This document shows, piece by piece, positions 26,142 through 33,891 of a stretch of DNA of 64,000 nucleotides (its first letter is position 1; each line of letters starts with the position of its first letter). A model generated the notes under the pieces. It was not told the origin of the DNA. It saw only the letters and a list, made by a program, of their open reading frames with translations, and made no database searches. Position numbers and translations under genes: made by a program. The stretch comes from Neobacillus sp. Marseille-Q6967 (GTDB lineage: Bacteria; Bacillota; Bacilli; Bacillales; Cytobacillaceae): positions 2,085,881-2,149,880 of the forward strand of contig NZ_OX267715.1 in the NCBI RefSeq assembly GCF_946151075.1, in the 5' to 3' direction.

Positions 26142-26354
26142 TTATGAACTTAGTTTATGACCGCGTTTATCGTCCAGCTCTTTTTTCTTCAACTTTAGGA
26201 GGAAGTAAAATCCTGTGGCCAATCTATTTTTCCAATACCTTGGTTTTACGTCTTTTGGACCATATACATAACGATTCCAGAAATAATACATAGATTCCTC
26301 TAATATGGCAAATAACACATAGACAAACACAATTAGGTTAATCCAAAACCACAT
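26142..26354 (-). CDS. Small membrane protein, 70 aa
   Basis: One hydrophobic helix at about 2-20 (WFWINLIVFVYVLFAIL) followed by an aromatic and basic region (YYFWNRYVYGPKDVKPRYWKNR) and a lysine-rich end. RBS AAAGGGGATC lies upstream of the ATG. I do not recognise a named family; it looks like a conserved Bacillaceae membrane-anchored peptide. Alone between terminators, so it is probably monocistronic. Confidence 0.65.
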   Translation of the reverse strand: MWFWINLIVFVYVLFAILEESMYYFWNRYVYGPKDVKPRYWKNRLATGFYFLLKLKKKELDDKRGHKLSS

Positions 26355-26619
26355 AACAAGATCCCCTTTCTCAGTGGATAATTTATCCTATTCGAAAGAA
26401 AAATCGAGAATGACTTCTTGAAGTTAATAGATAAAAGTTTCAGCCAACAATTCTCAATTTCCACAGGTCTTTTTACCCATTAATTGTAATTTCACCCTAA
26501 TTATACCATTATATTAAAATTATAAAAAGGAAACTGCCTTACTCTGTAGATTTTCTAGGTTGTCCATTACATATATACGAAAAGTTAATGAAAGTTTGCA
26601 GGAGTCCTCTGTTAAAAGA

Positions 26620-26650
26620 ACAACGTCAGCCTAATTATCTGACGTTGTTT
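26620..26650 (-). terminator. Terminator after the holin-like gene
   Basis: AACAACGTCAG pairs perfectly with CTGACGTTGTT across a 9-nt loop; the minus strand continues CTTTTAACAG. It lies directly downstream of the holin-like gene. Confidence 0.75.
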
Positions 26651-26660
26651 AAATTCCGAT

Positions 26661-26927
26661 TTATTTAGGTTCTTTATAGGTTAAGGCTCGTTGGCTGTCC
26701 TTCATCCCTTTTGTTGTTGGATCCTGTACCAGCCCTACCATAGACAGCAAAATAAAGACTGCGTTTACAAAAGTAAGAATGGATTGCTGAATGCTGTCTG
26801 TTAATTGAAAATCTGTAATTCCTAGTGCATTTAATCCACCTAGTACCATTTGGGCCACAATCATCAGCTGTGAAAGAAATGCTAGTACCCAGCTCTTATT
26901 TTTAAAGCGAACCTTCCAGTTGATCAT
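26661..26927 (-). CDS. phi-LC3-type phage holin family protein
   Basis: 88 aa. The N terminus (INWKVRFKNKSWVLAFLSQ) is the hallmark of phi-LC3 holins, followed by two membrane segments at about 14-37 and 50-68 and a charged tail. Holins permeabilise the membrane for endolysin release or peptidoglycan turnover. No endolysin, phage structural gene or integrase is nearby, so this is an isolated copy, perhaps domesticated. GGGGTGG ribosome site is present upstream. Confidence 0.85.
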   Translation of the reverse strand: MINWKVRFKNKSWVLAFLSQLMIVAQMVLGGLNALGITDFQLTDSIQQSILTFVNAVFILLSMVGLVQDPTTKGMKDSQRALTYKEPK

Positions 26928-27017
26928 CTTTCCACCCCTTCATACGTTATAAAAATCGTTACTATAACATATGCTTGGTTTCATGAATGGTTGTCCGCTA
27001 AAACCACGATATCAAGA

Positions 27018-27476
27018 CTACTTCCAATAATGTTTCATTAACTCTGCAGACCAGGAAGGCTGCTGAACGTCTTCCCGGGGTAAAAACTCCTTCATGACCG
27101 GCTTAATATCAATCACAGGGGTTCCATCTATTGCGTCTAAACCGCTGACATATATTTTTCTTCCCTCCCGCTTGTTCAACTTCACGATTGTGGCTCCCAG
27201 TTTGTTAGGACGGTTTTTCCCGCGTTGGGCAAAAATCCCAACCTTTGGCCACTCTAAGTTATTCCTTGGATGTCTGGCTCCCATTTGTACCTTCTCGTCA
27301 CTCACGAGATGAAAAACATAGAAAATCTCCAGATGTGAAAAAGCTTCGATTCCATCTAAACAACTTTCATCCAGTTCCGAATTTATTTCAATAACCGAAT
27401 TAACCTCTCCCCAATAATCATCCTCAACATCCTTACGTTCACATACTACTTTTCCGATTGGATTGATAGTAAACAT
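27018..27476 (-). CDS. trmO: TrmO-type tRNA N6-threonylcarbamoyladenosine methyltransferase (TsaA/UPF0066)
   Basis: 152 aa, single-domain member of the TsaA-like beta-barrel family that methylates t6A37 of tRNA using S-adenosylmethionine. Family landmarks: FTINPIGKV at the start, GIEAFSHLEIFYVFH, RHPRNNLEWPKVGIFAQRGKNRPNKLG, and LDAIDGTPVIDIKPV. The E. coli enzyme has a C-terminal extension that is absent here, as in most Firmicutes copies, so substrate could be t6A or another base. Independent gene divergent from the class A PBP. Confidence 0.8.
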   Translation of the reverse strand: MFTINPIGKVVCERKDVEDDYWGEVNSVIEINSELDESCLDGIEAFSHLEIFYVFHLVSDEKVQMGARHPRNNLEWPKVGIFAQRGKNRPNKLGATIVKLNKREGRKIYVSGLDAIDGTPVIDIKPVMKEFLPREDVQQPSWSAELMKHYWK

Positions 27477-27576
27477 ATAGACCCCCCTCTATTTTCTACA
27501 CTAGGATTTATTCTACGGGTGGATTTTTTTTCCCTTTATAAAAAAATGCTCAATTATTTTTTCAAAAAGGCTTTTA

Positions 27577-27606
27577 TTGGTGTTTTTTCGATAAAAAATT
27601 TATAAT
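27577..27606 (+). promoter_or_regulatory. Promoter of the class A PBP gene
   Basis: TTGGTG (27577-27582), 18-bp spacer, TATAAT (27601-27606), about 40 bp before the start codon; an AAGGAGA ribosome site precedes the ATG. Confidence 0.6.
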
Positions 27607-27645
27607 GAATAAAATCAAAAATTCCTTAGAAAGTAAGGAGATTCA

Positions 27646-29742
27646 ATGGAAAAACTAAAGCCTTATTGGGAAATGGTTGTCCGTTTCTGGAAAAAAAGAC
27701 ACCTGACCCAGGTACTTTTATTAATTATTTTAGTCGTAGTCCTTGTAACGATTGCCTATTTTGGCTGGCTGGCAACAAGAGCAAATGTACAATCTTTAAA
27801 GGAAGGCCTTAGCCAGCCGACAGTGATTTATGATAAAGATGGTGAAGTTGCCAGCAATGTTGCGACCAACCGTGTAGAAGGTGTGAATATAGAAGAAATT
27901 CCGAAATATGTACCCGGTGCTGTTGTCGCTATTGAAGACGAACGCTTTTATGAACATAATGGCTTTGATATCAAAGGAATCGCCCGGGCATTTTTTAGTA
28001 ATTTATTTGCTGGGGAAATAACGGGCGGCGGAAGTACGTTAACACAGCAGCTGGCAAAAAACGCTCTTCTTTCCCCGGAACAAACCTATAAGCGGAAGGC
28101 AGAAGAACTATTTTTAGCCGTGAAAATTGAAAAGGTTTATAAAAAAGACGAAATTCTCCAGATGTATCTGAACCAGGTTTATTACGGCAATGGTGCCTGG
28201 GGAATCGGAAATGCTTCAAGGCGCTATTTTGATAAGACCATTCAAGAGGTTACCATAAGTGAAGCCGCATTGCTTGCAGGGCTTTTGCAATCTCCTAACT
28301 ATCTCGATCCGAATAATAACTATGACTTGGCTATCAAAAGAAGAAACGTGGTTTTAGTGAAAATGAAAGAACTCGGAATGATTACAGGGGAACAATATAA
28401 CACCGCCAAAAATGAAAAAATAAAAATTAAAGATGGCGGCGGAAGTTTTGTAGAGCGAAAATACCCTTATTATGTTGATGCCGTTTTAAATGAAGCGATC
28501 TCCAAATATGGGTTAACGCAAGAAGAAATTTTAACAAGAGGTTATCGAATTTATACGGAAATGGACCAAAATTTGCAGGCCGGGCTTGAAAAAGTAATTA
28601 GTAATAACGCCCTCTTCCCACGCGGTATGGGAGGAGAAATCGTTCAAAGCGGTTCCGTACTGTTGGATCCGGAATCAGGCGGAGTGCTTGCATTAGTCGG
28701 CGGACGCGGTGAGCATGTATTCCGCGGTTTTAACCGTGCTACGCAATTGAAAGCTCAGCCGGGTTCAACGATGAAGCCGCTCGCCGTTTATACTCCAGCA
28801 CTAGAAGAGGGTTATGACTATTCATCCGAATTGGTAGATGAACCTACATCTTTCGGCAATTATAAACCAGAGAATTTTTCCAAGACGTATCAAGGTAAAG
28901 TCCCAATGTATAAAGCTCTTGAGGAATCGTTAAATGTTCCAGCAGTATGGCTGTTAAATGAGATTGGATTGGATAAGGGAATTGAAGCGGTTAAACGCTT
29001 TGGGATTCCTGTGGAGGAAAAGGATAAAAACCTGGCCATCGCTTTAGGCGGAATGAACAAAGGAATCTCTCCGCTGCAATTGGCCAATGCTTTCTCTGCT
29101 TTCGCTAATGAAGGAAAGCGTAATGACAGTCACCTGATTACAAAAATTGTAGGACCTACTGGTAATGTTATAGCGGAGCGAGAATCAAAAACAACAAAGG
29201 TAACTTCAGAGGATACTGCGAATGAAATAACCAGCATGCTGCTAAATGTGGTTGAATCGGGTACCGGTCAACGCGCCCAGATTCCGGGTGTTCAAATTGC
29301 AGCTAAGACCGGGTCCACGGAGCTGCCATTTAATGATATCAGCGGGACAAAGGATCAATGGATGGCGGGTTATACCCCTAACCTTGTGGCAGCCGTCTGG
29401 ATTGGTTATGACCAAACCGACCGGGAACATTATCTACCTAGCAGCAGTTCTAGTAATGTGGTTCCAATCTTCAAGGCGATTATGCAGGAATCAATACCTC
29501 ATTTGCCGCAGGAAAGCTTTGATGTTGTTTCTATTAATGATAAGCTTGCTGGTAAAGTTATGAGTAGAGAAAAAATGAAGGAACAGGCCGAGAAAATTGG
29601 GAAGGAACTGAATGAAAACGCCCAAAAACTCGGGGAGAAAATTAAAGAACAAGCCCCTGTTTGGAAAAAAGGCTTAGAGGATGCCATGGATGCAATCGGC
29701 GAAGGGATAGACCATATCATCCAAAGACTGCAGGGGTTTTAG
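27646..29742 (+). CDS. Class A penicillin-binding protein (transglycosylase/transpeptidase)
   Basis: 698 aa. One membrane anchor at about 20-43, then a GT51 transglycosylase domain with catalytic Glu97 in EDERFYEH and GGSTLTQQLAKN, then a transpeptidase with Ser374-x-x-Lys377 (PGSTMKPLA), SLN near 427 and KTGST near 556. It polymerises and crosslinks peptidoglycan outside the membrane. Length and order resemble B. subtilis PbpG (PBP2d) or PBP1-type enzymes. The last ~60 residues are a lysine/glutamate-rich helix (MKEQAEKIGKELNEN) rather than the fibronectin domain seen in PBP1A. Own promoter; followed at once by a terminator hairpin. Confidence 0.93.
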   Translation: MEKLKPYWEMVVRFWKKRHLTQVLLLIILVVVLVTIAYFGWLATRANVQSLKEGLSQPTVIYDKDGEVASNVATNRVEGVNIEEIPKYVPGAVVAIEDERFYEHNGFDIKGIARAFFSNLFAGEITGGGSTLTQQLAKNALLSPEQTYKRKAEELFLAVKIEKVYKKDEILQMYLNQVYYGNGAWGIGNASRRYFDKTIQEVTISEAALLAGLLQSPNYLDPNNNYDLAIKRRNVVLVKMKELGMITGEQYNTAKNEKIKIKDGGGSFVERKYPYYVDAVLNEAISKYGLTQEEILTRGYRIYTEMDQNLQAGLEKVISNNALFPRGMGGEIVQSGSVLLDPESGGVLALVGGRGEHVFRGFNRATQLKAQPGSTMKPLAVYTPALEEGYDYSSELVDEPTSFGNYKPENFSKTYQGKVPMYKALEESLNVPAVWLLNEIGLDKGIEAVKRFGIPVEEKDKNLAIALGGMNKGISPLQLANAFSAFANEGKRNDSHLITKIVGPTGNVIAERESKTTKVTSEDTANEITSMLLNVVESGTGQRAQIPGVQIAAKTGSTELPFNDISGTKDQWMAGYTPNLVAAVWIGYDQTDREHYLPSSSSSNVVPIFKAIMQESIPHLPQESFDVVSINDKLAGKVMSREKMKEQAEKIGKELNENAQKLGEKIKEQAPVWKKGLEDAMDAIGEGIDHIIQRLQGF

Positions 29743-29745
29743 GAG

Positions 29746-29786
29746 AAAAAAAGGGCAGCCAACCACCATGATTGGCTACCCTTTTT
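29746..29786 (+). terminator. Intrinsic terminator of the class A PBP gene, first hairpin of array 2
   Basis: AAAAAGGGCAGCCAA pairs with TTGGCTACCCTTTTT with one mismatch and a T5 tract. The stem arms AGCCAA and TTGGCTACC are the same motif that recurs every 52 bp in the following array, so the array may have grown from this terminator. Confidence 0.8.
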
Positions 29787-30351
29787 GCTTTCCTCCAACG
29801 ATTACGGTAGGCAAGAACCCTTATTGGCTACCCTATTTGCTTTGGTCCTTCGATTACGGTAGCCAAGACACCCTATTGGCAACCCTTCCTGCTTTGGTCC
29901 TTCAATTACGGTAGCCAAGACACCCTTATTGGCTACCCTTCTTGCTTTGGTCCTTCAATTACGGTAGCCAAGACATCTTATTGGCTACCCTTTTTGCTAT
30001 GATCCTTCGATTTCGGTAGTCAAGATAACCTATTGACTACCCAACCTGGTTAGGTCCTTAGTTTTCGGTAGCCAAGACACCTTATTGGCTTCCCTTTTTG
30101 CTTTCTTCCAACGATTACGGTAGGCAAGAACCCTTATTGGCTACCCTTCTTGCTTTGGTCCTTCAATTACGGTAGCCAAGACACCTTATTGGCTACCCTT
30201 TTTGCTTTCTTCTAACGATTACGGTAGGCAAGAACCCTTATTGGCTACCCTTCTTGCTTTGGTCCTTTAATTACGGTAGTCAAGACACCTTATTGGCTAC
30301 CCTTCTCGCCTTCGTCCTCCGATTTCAGTAGCCAAGGCACCCTAACCTACC
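29753..30351. repeat. Tandem hairpin array, 52-bp period (array 2)
   Basis: About eleven units. GGTAG-anchored left arms start at 29806, 29858, 29910, 29963, 30015, 30067, 30119, 30171, 30223 and 30275, with a broken last copy near 30326: spacing 52 or 53 bp throughout. Each unit holds GGTAGCCAA, a 9-10-nt loop such as GACACCTTA, TTGGCTACC, then CCTTTTTGCTTTGGTCCTTCAATTAC-like filler. Arms form a 9-bp hairpin followed by a T-rich stretch on the plus strand. The copy at 30015-30041 has GGTAGTCAA with TTGACTACC, a paired change that keeps the stem. A GGTAGGCAAGAACCC variant alternates with the main type at 30119 and 30223, suggesting 104-bp dimer duplication. Confidence 0.93.
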
Positions 30352-31063
30352 TAATTATCTCTATAGCATAAAAATAACTCCCGGACATCCTCTTTATTTC
30401 CTCTTCCTGCTCTGGATGAAAAGCAACAATAAAACAAGTAGCCGGTCCGGAGGATTTTAACACATCCACTTTGGTTATAAGGTGGTTCTTGGTAAACTCT
30501 CTATTCGTAAACATCTGATTGAATTCGTATAAAATGCCTTTAGACCCTACCGGCCAAGTCATGATATTAGAAAGCTTACTTATTTCAAGAAAAACAGATA
30601 ATGGAACAATATGCTCTCCATATTCGATTACTTCGTTTCCAACTAGAGGCAAGCCGATAACGGCATATTTCAGTTGTTCCGAATAAGCAATCTCAGTATT
30701 CTTCAATATAGGCTTCTTTCCAATAACCAATAACCCTATAGCCGATTGCTGTAAATCAAAATTACTTTCTGTGCTCCCAGTAACGGGAACACAATCCAAT
30801 TTTAGTTCTTCAAATCCCCGTTGAATCCCTTTCACAAGATTAGTCCATGCTCCATTACCGCAAAAATTATGAAGAACAACAGAAACAGGATTTCCTCCAC
30901 CCGCAATACATTCCATCGCAGCTACCCTAAATGAATAATATCCAACTATTTCATAAGAAACATGGACATGATCAAGTTCTTTTAACCCTATCCCGCCACT
31001 GTTATCACTGGCAATAATCAGCGATTCTTCACTATTTAATTGGAGTGTAACTATATCCCTCAC
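30347..31063 (-). CDS. cblS: Alpha-ribazole kinase-like protein CblS
   Basis: 238 aa with an AIR synthetase/ThiL-like N-terminal half (ASDNSGGIGLKELD, then YYSFRVAAMECIAGGGNPVSVVLHNF). This matches CblS of Listeria and Geobacillus, which phosphorylates alpha-ribazole to alpha-ribazole phosphate, the substrate of cobalamin synthase, replacing CobT. It follows cblT with a 4-bp overlap, as in the known cblT-cblS pair, and closes the operon. The stop codon TAG falls inside the last broken unit of array 2, so the final Arg-stop is written by repeat sequence. Confidence 0.85.
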   Translation of the reverse strand: MRDIVTLQLNSEESLIIASDNSGGIGLKELDHVHVSYEIVGYYSFRVAAMECIAGGGNPVSVVLHNFCGNGAWTNLVKGIQRGFEELKLDCVPVTGSTESNFDLQQSAIGLLVIGKKPILKNTEIAYSEQLKYAVIGLPLVGNEVIEYGEHIVPLSVFLEISKLSNIMTWPVGSKGILYEFNQMFTNREFTKNHLITKVDVLKSSGPATCFIVAFHPEQEEEIKRMSGSYFYAIEIIR

Positions 31064-31569
31064 ATTTTTACCTCTCTATTCATATTCTTTTGCTTAAATA
31101 CAGCAGTGAGGCGTGGAATAGCTATTAACGCAAGTACCGTATTGAACATAGAGCCAACAATTAATGAAGGAACCATCGCTAAATAAAACCCCATATCCAT
31201 TAAAAAGATAAATGGCAATGGTGCGGCGAAGGAATTCCCTAGGATAAAGAGAATACCAGCACTCATCTTATGGTTATTTTTAAATAGGGCTGCAAACATA
31301 TAGACAAGAGCGCCCATTTCAAGACCGATTAAAATATGCAGAGGGCCTAATGGAAAACCACTAAGCAGGGCTGATAACAAATGACCCAAAAGGCCAACTG
31401 TTGCTCCAGCCCCACCGCCTAACATGGCGCCCGCCAGTAAAGCAGGAAACGCGTCAAAAGCTACACTGCCTACGATCGCTGGTACCTTTATGCTGGCACC
31501 TACGGCCGGTAAAGCTATAAATAAAGCCAGCCAGCTTAGCTTTCTACTTTTCATCTTTACGTTTGCCAT
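31060..31569 (-). CDS. cblT: Alpha-ribazole transporter CblT (ECF S-component)
   Basis: About 169 aa, five to six hydrophobic segments and an ECF-transporter S-component look (KSRKLSWLALFIALPAVGASIKVP; GGGAGATVGLLGHLLSALLSGFPLGP). CblT imports alpha-ribazole for lower-ligand salvage. The start is uncertain: ATG at 31567-31569 has AAAGG at suitable distance, ATG at 31552-31554 is also possible and a longer frame reaches 31596; all lie inside the upstream adenosyltransferase gene. No ECF energy-coupling module is in the window; group II S-components share it. Confidence 0.82.
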   Translation of the reverse strand: MANVKMKSRKLSWLALFIALPAVGASIKVPAIVGSVAFDAFPALLAGAMLGGGAGATVGLLGHLLSALLSGFPLGPLHILIGLEMGALVYMFAALFKNNHKMSAGILFILGNSFAAPLPFIFLMDMGFYLAMVPSLIVGSMFNTVLALIAIPRLTAVFKQKNMNREVKM

Positions 31570-32128
31570 CCCTGAATACCTTTGCACTGCGAACATATTC
31601 CACGTCCTTTACGTTCAAACGGAAATTGACAACCCTTGCTAAAGCAAAGAAATAGTCCGAAAGACGGTTTAAAAATTGCAGAGATAGTTCCGGTGTTTTC
31701 GGGTCCGCTTTTAAGAGTGATACAACCAATCTCTCCGCCCGTCGTGTCACCGTTCTTGCAATGTGAATGGAAGCTGCCGGCTTTGTGCCTCCAGGTAAAA
31801 TAAACCGTTCCAGCTCGGGAGCTTCTTGAATATATTCATCTATCTTCTTTTCTAAATAATCGATCGATTCTTTTTGAAGCTTTAACTCACGTTTCTCAGA
31901 AACATTCGCCAAGTCACCGCCGCAATCGAATAATTCATGCTGAATCTTCTCAAGATCATCTATTACATCTTTAAAAACACCAGGATCAAGCTCAGTTACA
32001 GCCTGACCGACAAAACAATTTACTTCATCAACCGTTCCATAGGCTTCTACCCGGATATCGTCTTTGTCAACTCTTCCGCCAATAATACTCGTTTTCCCTT
32101 TGTCACCTGTTCTCGTATACAGTCTCAT
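31544..32128 (-). CDS. Cob(I)alamin adenosyltransferase, PduO type
   Basis: 194 aa. MRLYTRTGDKGKTSIIGG is the PduO/MMAB N-terminal signature for ATP binding; ARTVTRRAERLV near residue 125 and FLNRLSDYFFALAR near 163 complete the conserved sites. It transfers the 5'-deoxyadenosyl group from ATP to Co(I) corrinoid, giving adenosylcobinamide or adenosylcobalamin. Overlaps the CobU-like gene by 26 bp and cblT at the other end. In salvage, adenosylation must precede the CobU and CobS steps. Confidence 0.93.
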   Translation of the reverse strand: MRLYTRTGDKGKTSIIGGRVDKDDIRVEAYGTVDEVNCFVGQAVTELDPGVFKDVIDDLEKIQHELFDCGGDLANVSEKRELKLQKESIDYLEKKIDEYIQEAPELERFILPGGTKPAASIHIARTVTRRAERLVVSLLKADPKTPELSLQFLNRLSDYFFALARVVNFRLNVKDVEYVRSAKVFRDGKRKDEK

Positions 32129-32579
32129 TTTGTTCCATCCCCTTTTCCTTAATTGTTTGGTTCAATCCATACCAGATAATATCAACTTTTTCCGCCTTGC
32201 TGGCGATTTTTTGATACACCCATCCTGTTGTATCGCGCCATAATCTATTTTCTCTTTCCATTGGAACAATCCCTTTTGAAATATCGGTACCAATGACTAC
32301 CAGCTTCCGGTTTTTCACAGAGGTTTCCCATCGAATCCAATCTTCCAGCCAATGATTCCATACTTTTAACGTTTCAATCGCATCGTATTGTTCGATTAAT
32401 TTTTTTATCCAAATTTCGATGCCTTCCAGAATAACGATATCATTACCATTATCATTAATATCCTGTGGAATAGGTTCGCCGTTATAGGCTGATAGCCAGC
32501 AGATCTTGCCTTCTGCCTCGTAATGCTTTATGACCCATTCTTTTTTTCCGTTAAAGGCACCTCCCGTAATAAAGTGCAA
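32103..32579 (-). CDS. Degenerate CobU-like protein
   Basis: 158 aa starting at TTG (32577-32579), fixed by AAGGAGGGG 8 nt upstream. The N terminus FITGGAFNGKKEWV mirrors the CobU P-loop (FITGGxRSGKS), but the Ser/Thr after Lys is replaced by Lys and the Arg-Ser of the motif is lost. The rest (ETSVKNRKLVVIGTDISKGIVPMERENRLWRD) still follows CobU strand and helix order, including the VVxxDIG-like segment seen as GTDISKG. A full CobU lies 2.8 kb away in the same operon, so this is a diverged paralogue, perhaps with another role. It overlaps both neighbours (52 bp and 26 bp). Confidence 0.75.
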   Translation of the reverse strand: MHFITGGAFNGKKEWVIKHYEAEGKICWLSAYNGEPIPQDINDNGNDIVILEGIEIWIKKLIEQYDAIETLKVWNHWLEDWIRWETSVKNRKLVVIGTDISKGIVPMERENRLWRDTTGWVYQKIASKAEKVDIIWYGLNQTIKEKGMEQNETVYENR

Positions 32580-33130
32580 CGTTCACCCCTCCTTAGCGTG
32601 TCTTTATCAAAAATTAACTCAAATCCTTGATGAAAAGGTGTCGGCCAATCCCAGAACTCTTTATGTTTAGGTGCAAGCTTTGAAAGCAAATATCGAATGA
32701 CTCCCCCATGGGTAACAATGCCACAGTTTTTATAGTGATTTGACAACAAATGTTCAGTAATTCTCTTCCATTCAACGTCAATTCTATTACTGAACCTTGT
32801 AAAGGATTCCCCTTCCGGAGGGGCTGTTTTCAAAGGGTCTGTCAGCCAATCCCGATAAAGCTGGACACTTTTTAGTTCCTCATAGGTTTTACCTTCCCAT
32901 AAACCAAAGTTCATTTCCCGTAGATTTTCTAAGGGTATGATTTCTTCTTTTGGGAAAAGGATATTGGCAGTTGTGACACATCGATTCAGATCACTAGAAA
33001 AATAGATATCGTACCTTTTTTTTGTCTTAATTTTCATAGACTCACAACTTAATGGCGAGTCTGTCCAGCCTAGATATGCTTTTCGTTTATTTTCTTCCGT
33101 TATCCCATGACGAAATAGTGCAATAACCAT
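32528..33130 (-). CDS. cobC: Alpha-ribazole-5'-phosphate phosphatase, CobC-like histidine phosphatase
   Basis: 200 aa from the ATG at 33128-33130 (a TTG four codons upstream is the alternative). Histidine phosphatase signature FRHGITEEN near the N terminus, RCVTTANI, and the second catalytic His in IVTHGG near residue 145. CobC dephosphorylates alpha-ribazole phosphate or adenosylcobalamin phosphate in the last step of assembly. The start lies within the last codons of cobS (about 31 bp overlap). Confidence 0.85.
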   Translation of the reverse strand: MVIALFRHGITEENKRKAYLGWTDSPLSCESMKIKTKKRYDIYFSSDLNRCVTTANILFPKEEIIPLENLREMNFGLWEGKTYEELKSVQLYRDWLTDPLKTAPPEGESFTRFSNRIDVEWKRITEHLLSNHYKNCGIVTHGGVIRYLLSKLAPKHKEFWDWPTPFHQGFELIFDKDTLRRGERCTLLREVPLTEKKNGS

Positions 33131-33891
33131 AAAATCATCCAAAGAAATAAATCAGTCCCTTCTACGGAAGCGCCCAATACATCTCCAGTGATTCCACCAA
33201 ACCATTTTATCGCTTTCATACGAAGAAACAGTACAAGGATCACCGACGCTAAAATGAATAAGGTTACCAGCAGGAAATTTCCGCTGTACAAGCCTATGAC
33301 CACAACAAAGCTAATAATATAAACAGGATAAAGCCACAAATCCTTCCAAGTTGCTGCACTTTGAAATAATACTCCCAACCCTTCCTGTTTAGCCGGTTTT
33401 ACTGTAAGCAAAAGAACCCCCATCACACTTTTACTTAAAAAAGGGATGGCCATGATTATCATATAAGATAAAAACTGAACATTTATGATGATCTCATAAA
33501 TAAACAGGAAACGGCAGCTTAATAAAACGATAACAGAAATAACGCCAAAAGCTCCCGTTCTAGGATCTTTCATAATCTCCAATCTTTTTGATTGATCCTT
33601 GTATGAAAAATATGCATCGCTGGCGTCAATCCAGCCATCCAAATGAATTCCGCCTGTAAAAAGGATGGTTATTAGCCAGATCAGGAAGGCAGCGGCAAGA
33701 TTCGAAAAAGGAGTCAAATCTATCAATACATATGTAAGTGACGCGTAAATAATCCCCTGAAATATTCCCAACAGCGGGAACGCTTGGACTGCTTTTTTAA
33801 GATGAAGTTTATCCATTGGTAATACAAGTGGTACAGGAATCGCCGTAAAAAACTGCAAATCAATGAAGAAACCTTTCAAAAGTTTTATCAT
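33100..33891 (-). CDS. cobS: Cobalamin synthase CobS (adenosylcobinamide-GDP ribazoletransferase)
   Basis: 263 aa from the ATG at 33889-33891, chosen because GGGGAAG precedes it and it overlaps the cobQ stop as ATGA; an upstream frame to 33933 is rejected. Membrane protein with six or more helices; LQFFTAIPVP at the N terminus, GGIHLDGWIDASDAYFS and KDPRTGAFGVI are the CobS signature motifs with acidic metal-binding residues. It joins adenosylcobinamide-GDP with alpha-ribazole phosphate. Confidence 0.93.
   Translation of the reverse strand: MIKLLKGFFIDLQFFTAIPVPLVLPMDKLHLKKAVQAFPLLGIFQGIIYASLTYVLIDLTPFSNLAAAFLIWLITILFTGGIHLDGWIDASDAYFSYKDQSKRLEIMKDPRTGAFGVISVIVLLSCRFLFIYEIIINVQFLSYMIIMAIPFLSKSVMGVLLLTVKPAKQEGLGVLFQSAATWKDLWLYPVYIISFVVVIGLYSGNFLLVTLFILASVILVLFLRMKAIKWFGGITGDVLGASVEGTDLFLWMILWLLHYFVMG

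Noticed and set aside
26661-26927. Prophage remnant
   Set aside because: Only one holin-type gene is present; no integrase, att-like repeats or structural genes were seen around it.
29753-30351. CRISPR array
   Set aside because: The period is regular, but the interval sequence is itself repeated (GCTTTGGTCCTTCAATTAC) rather than unique, and no cas genes lie near.
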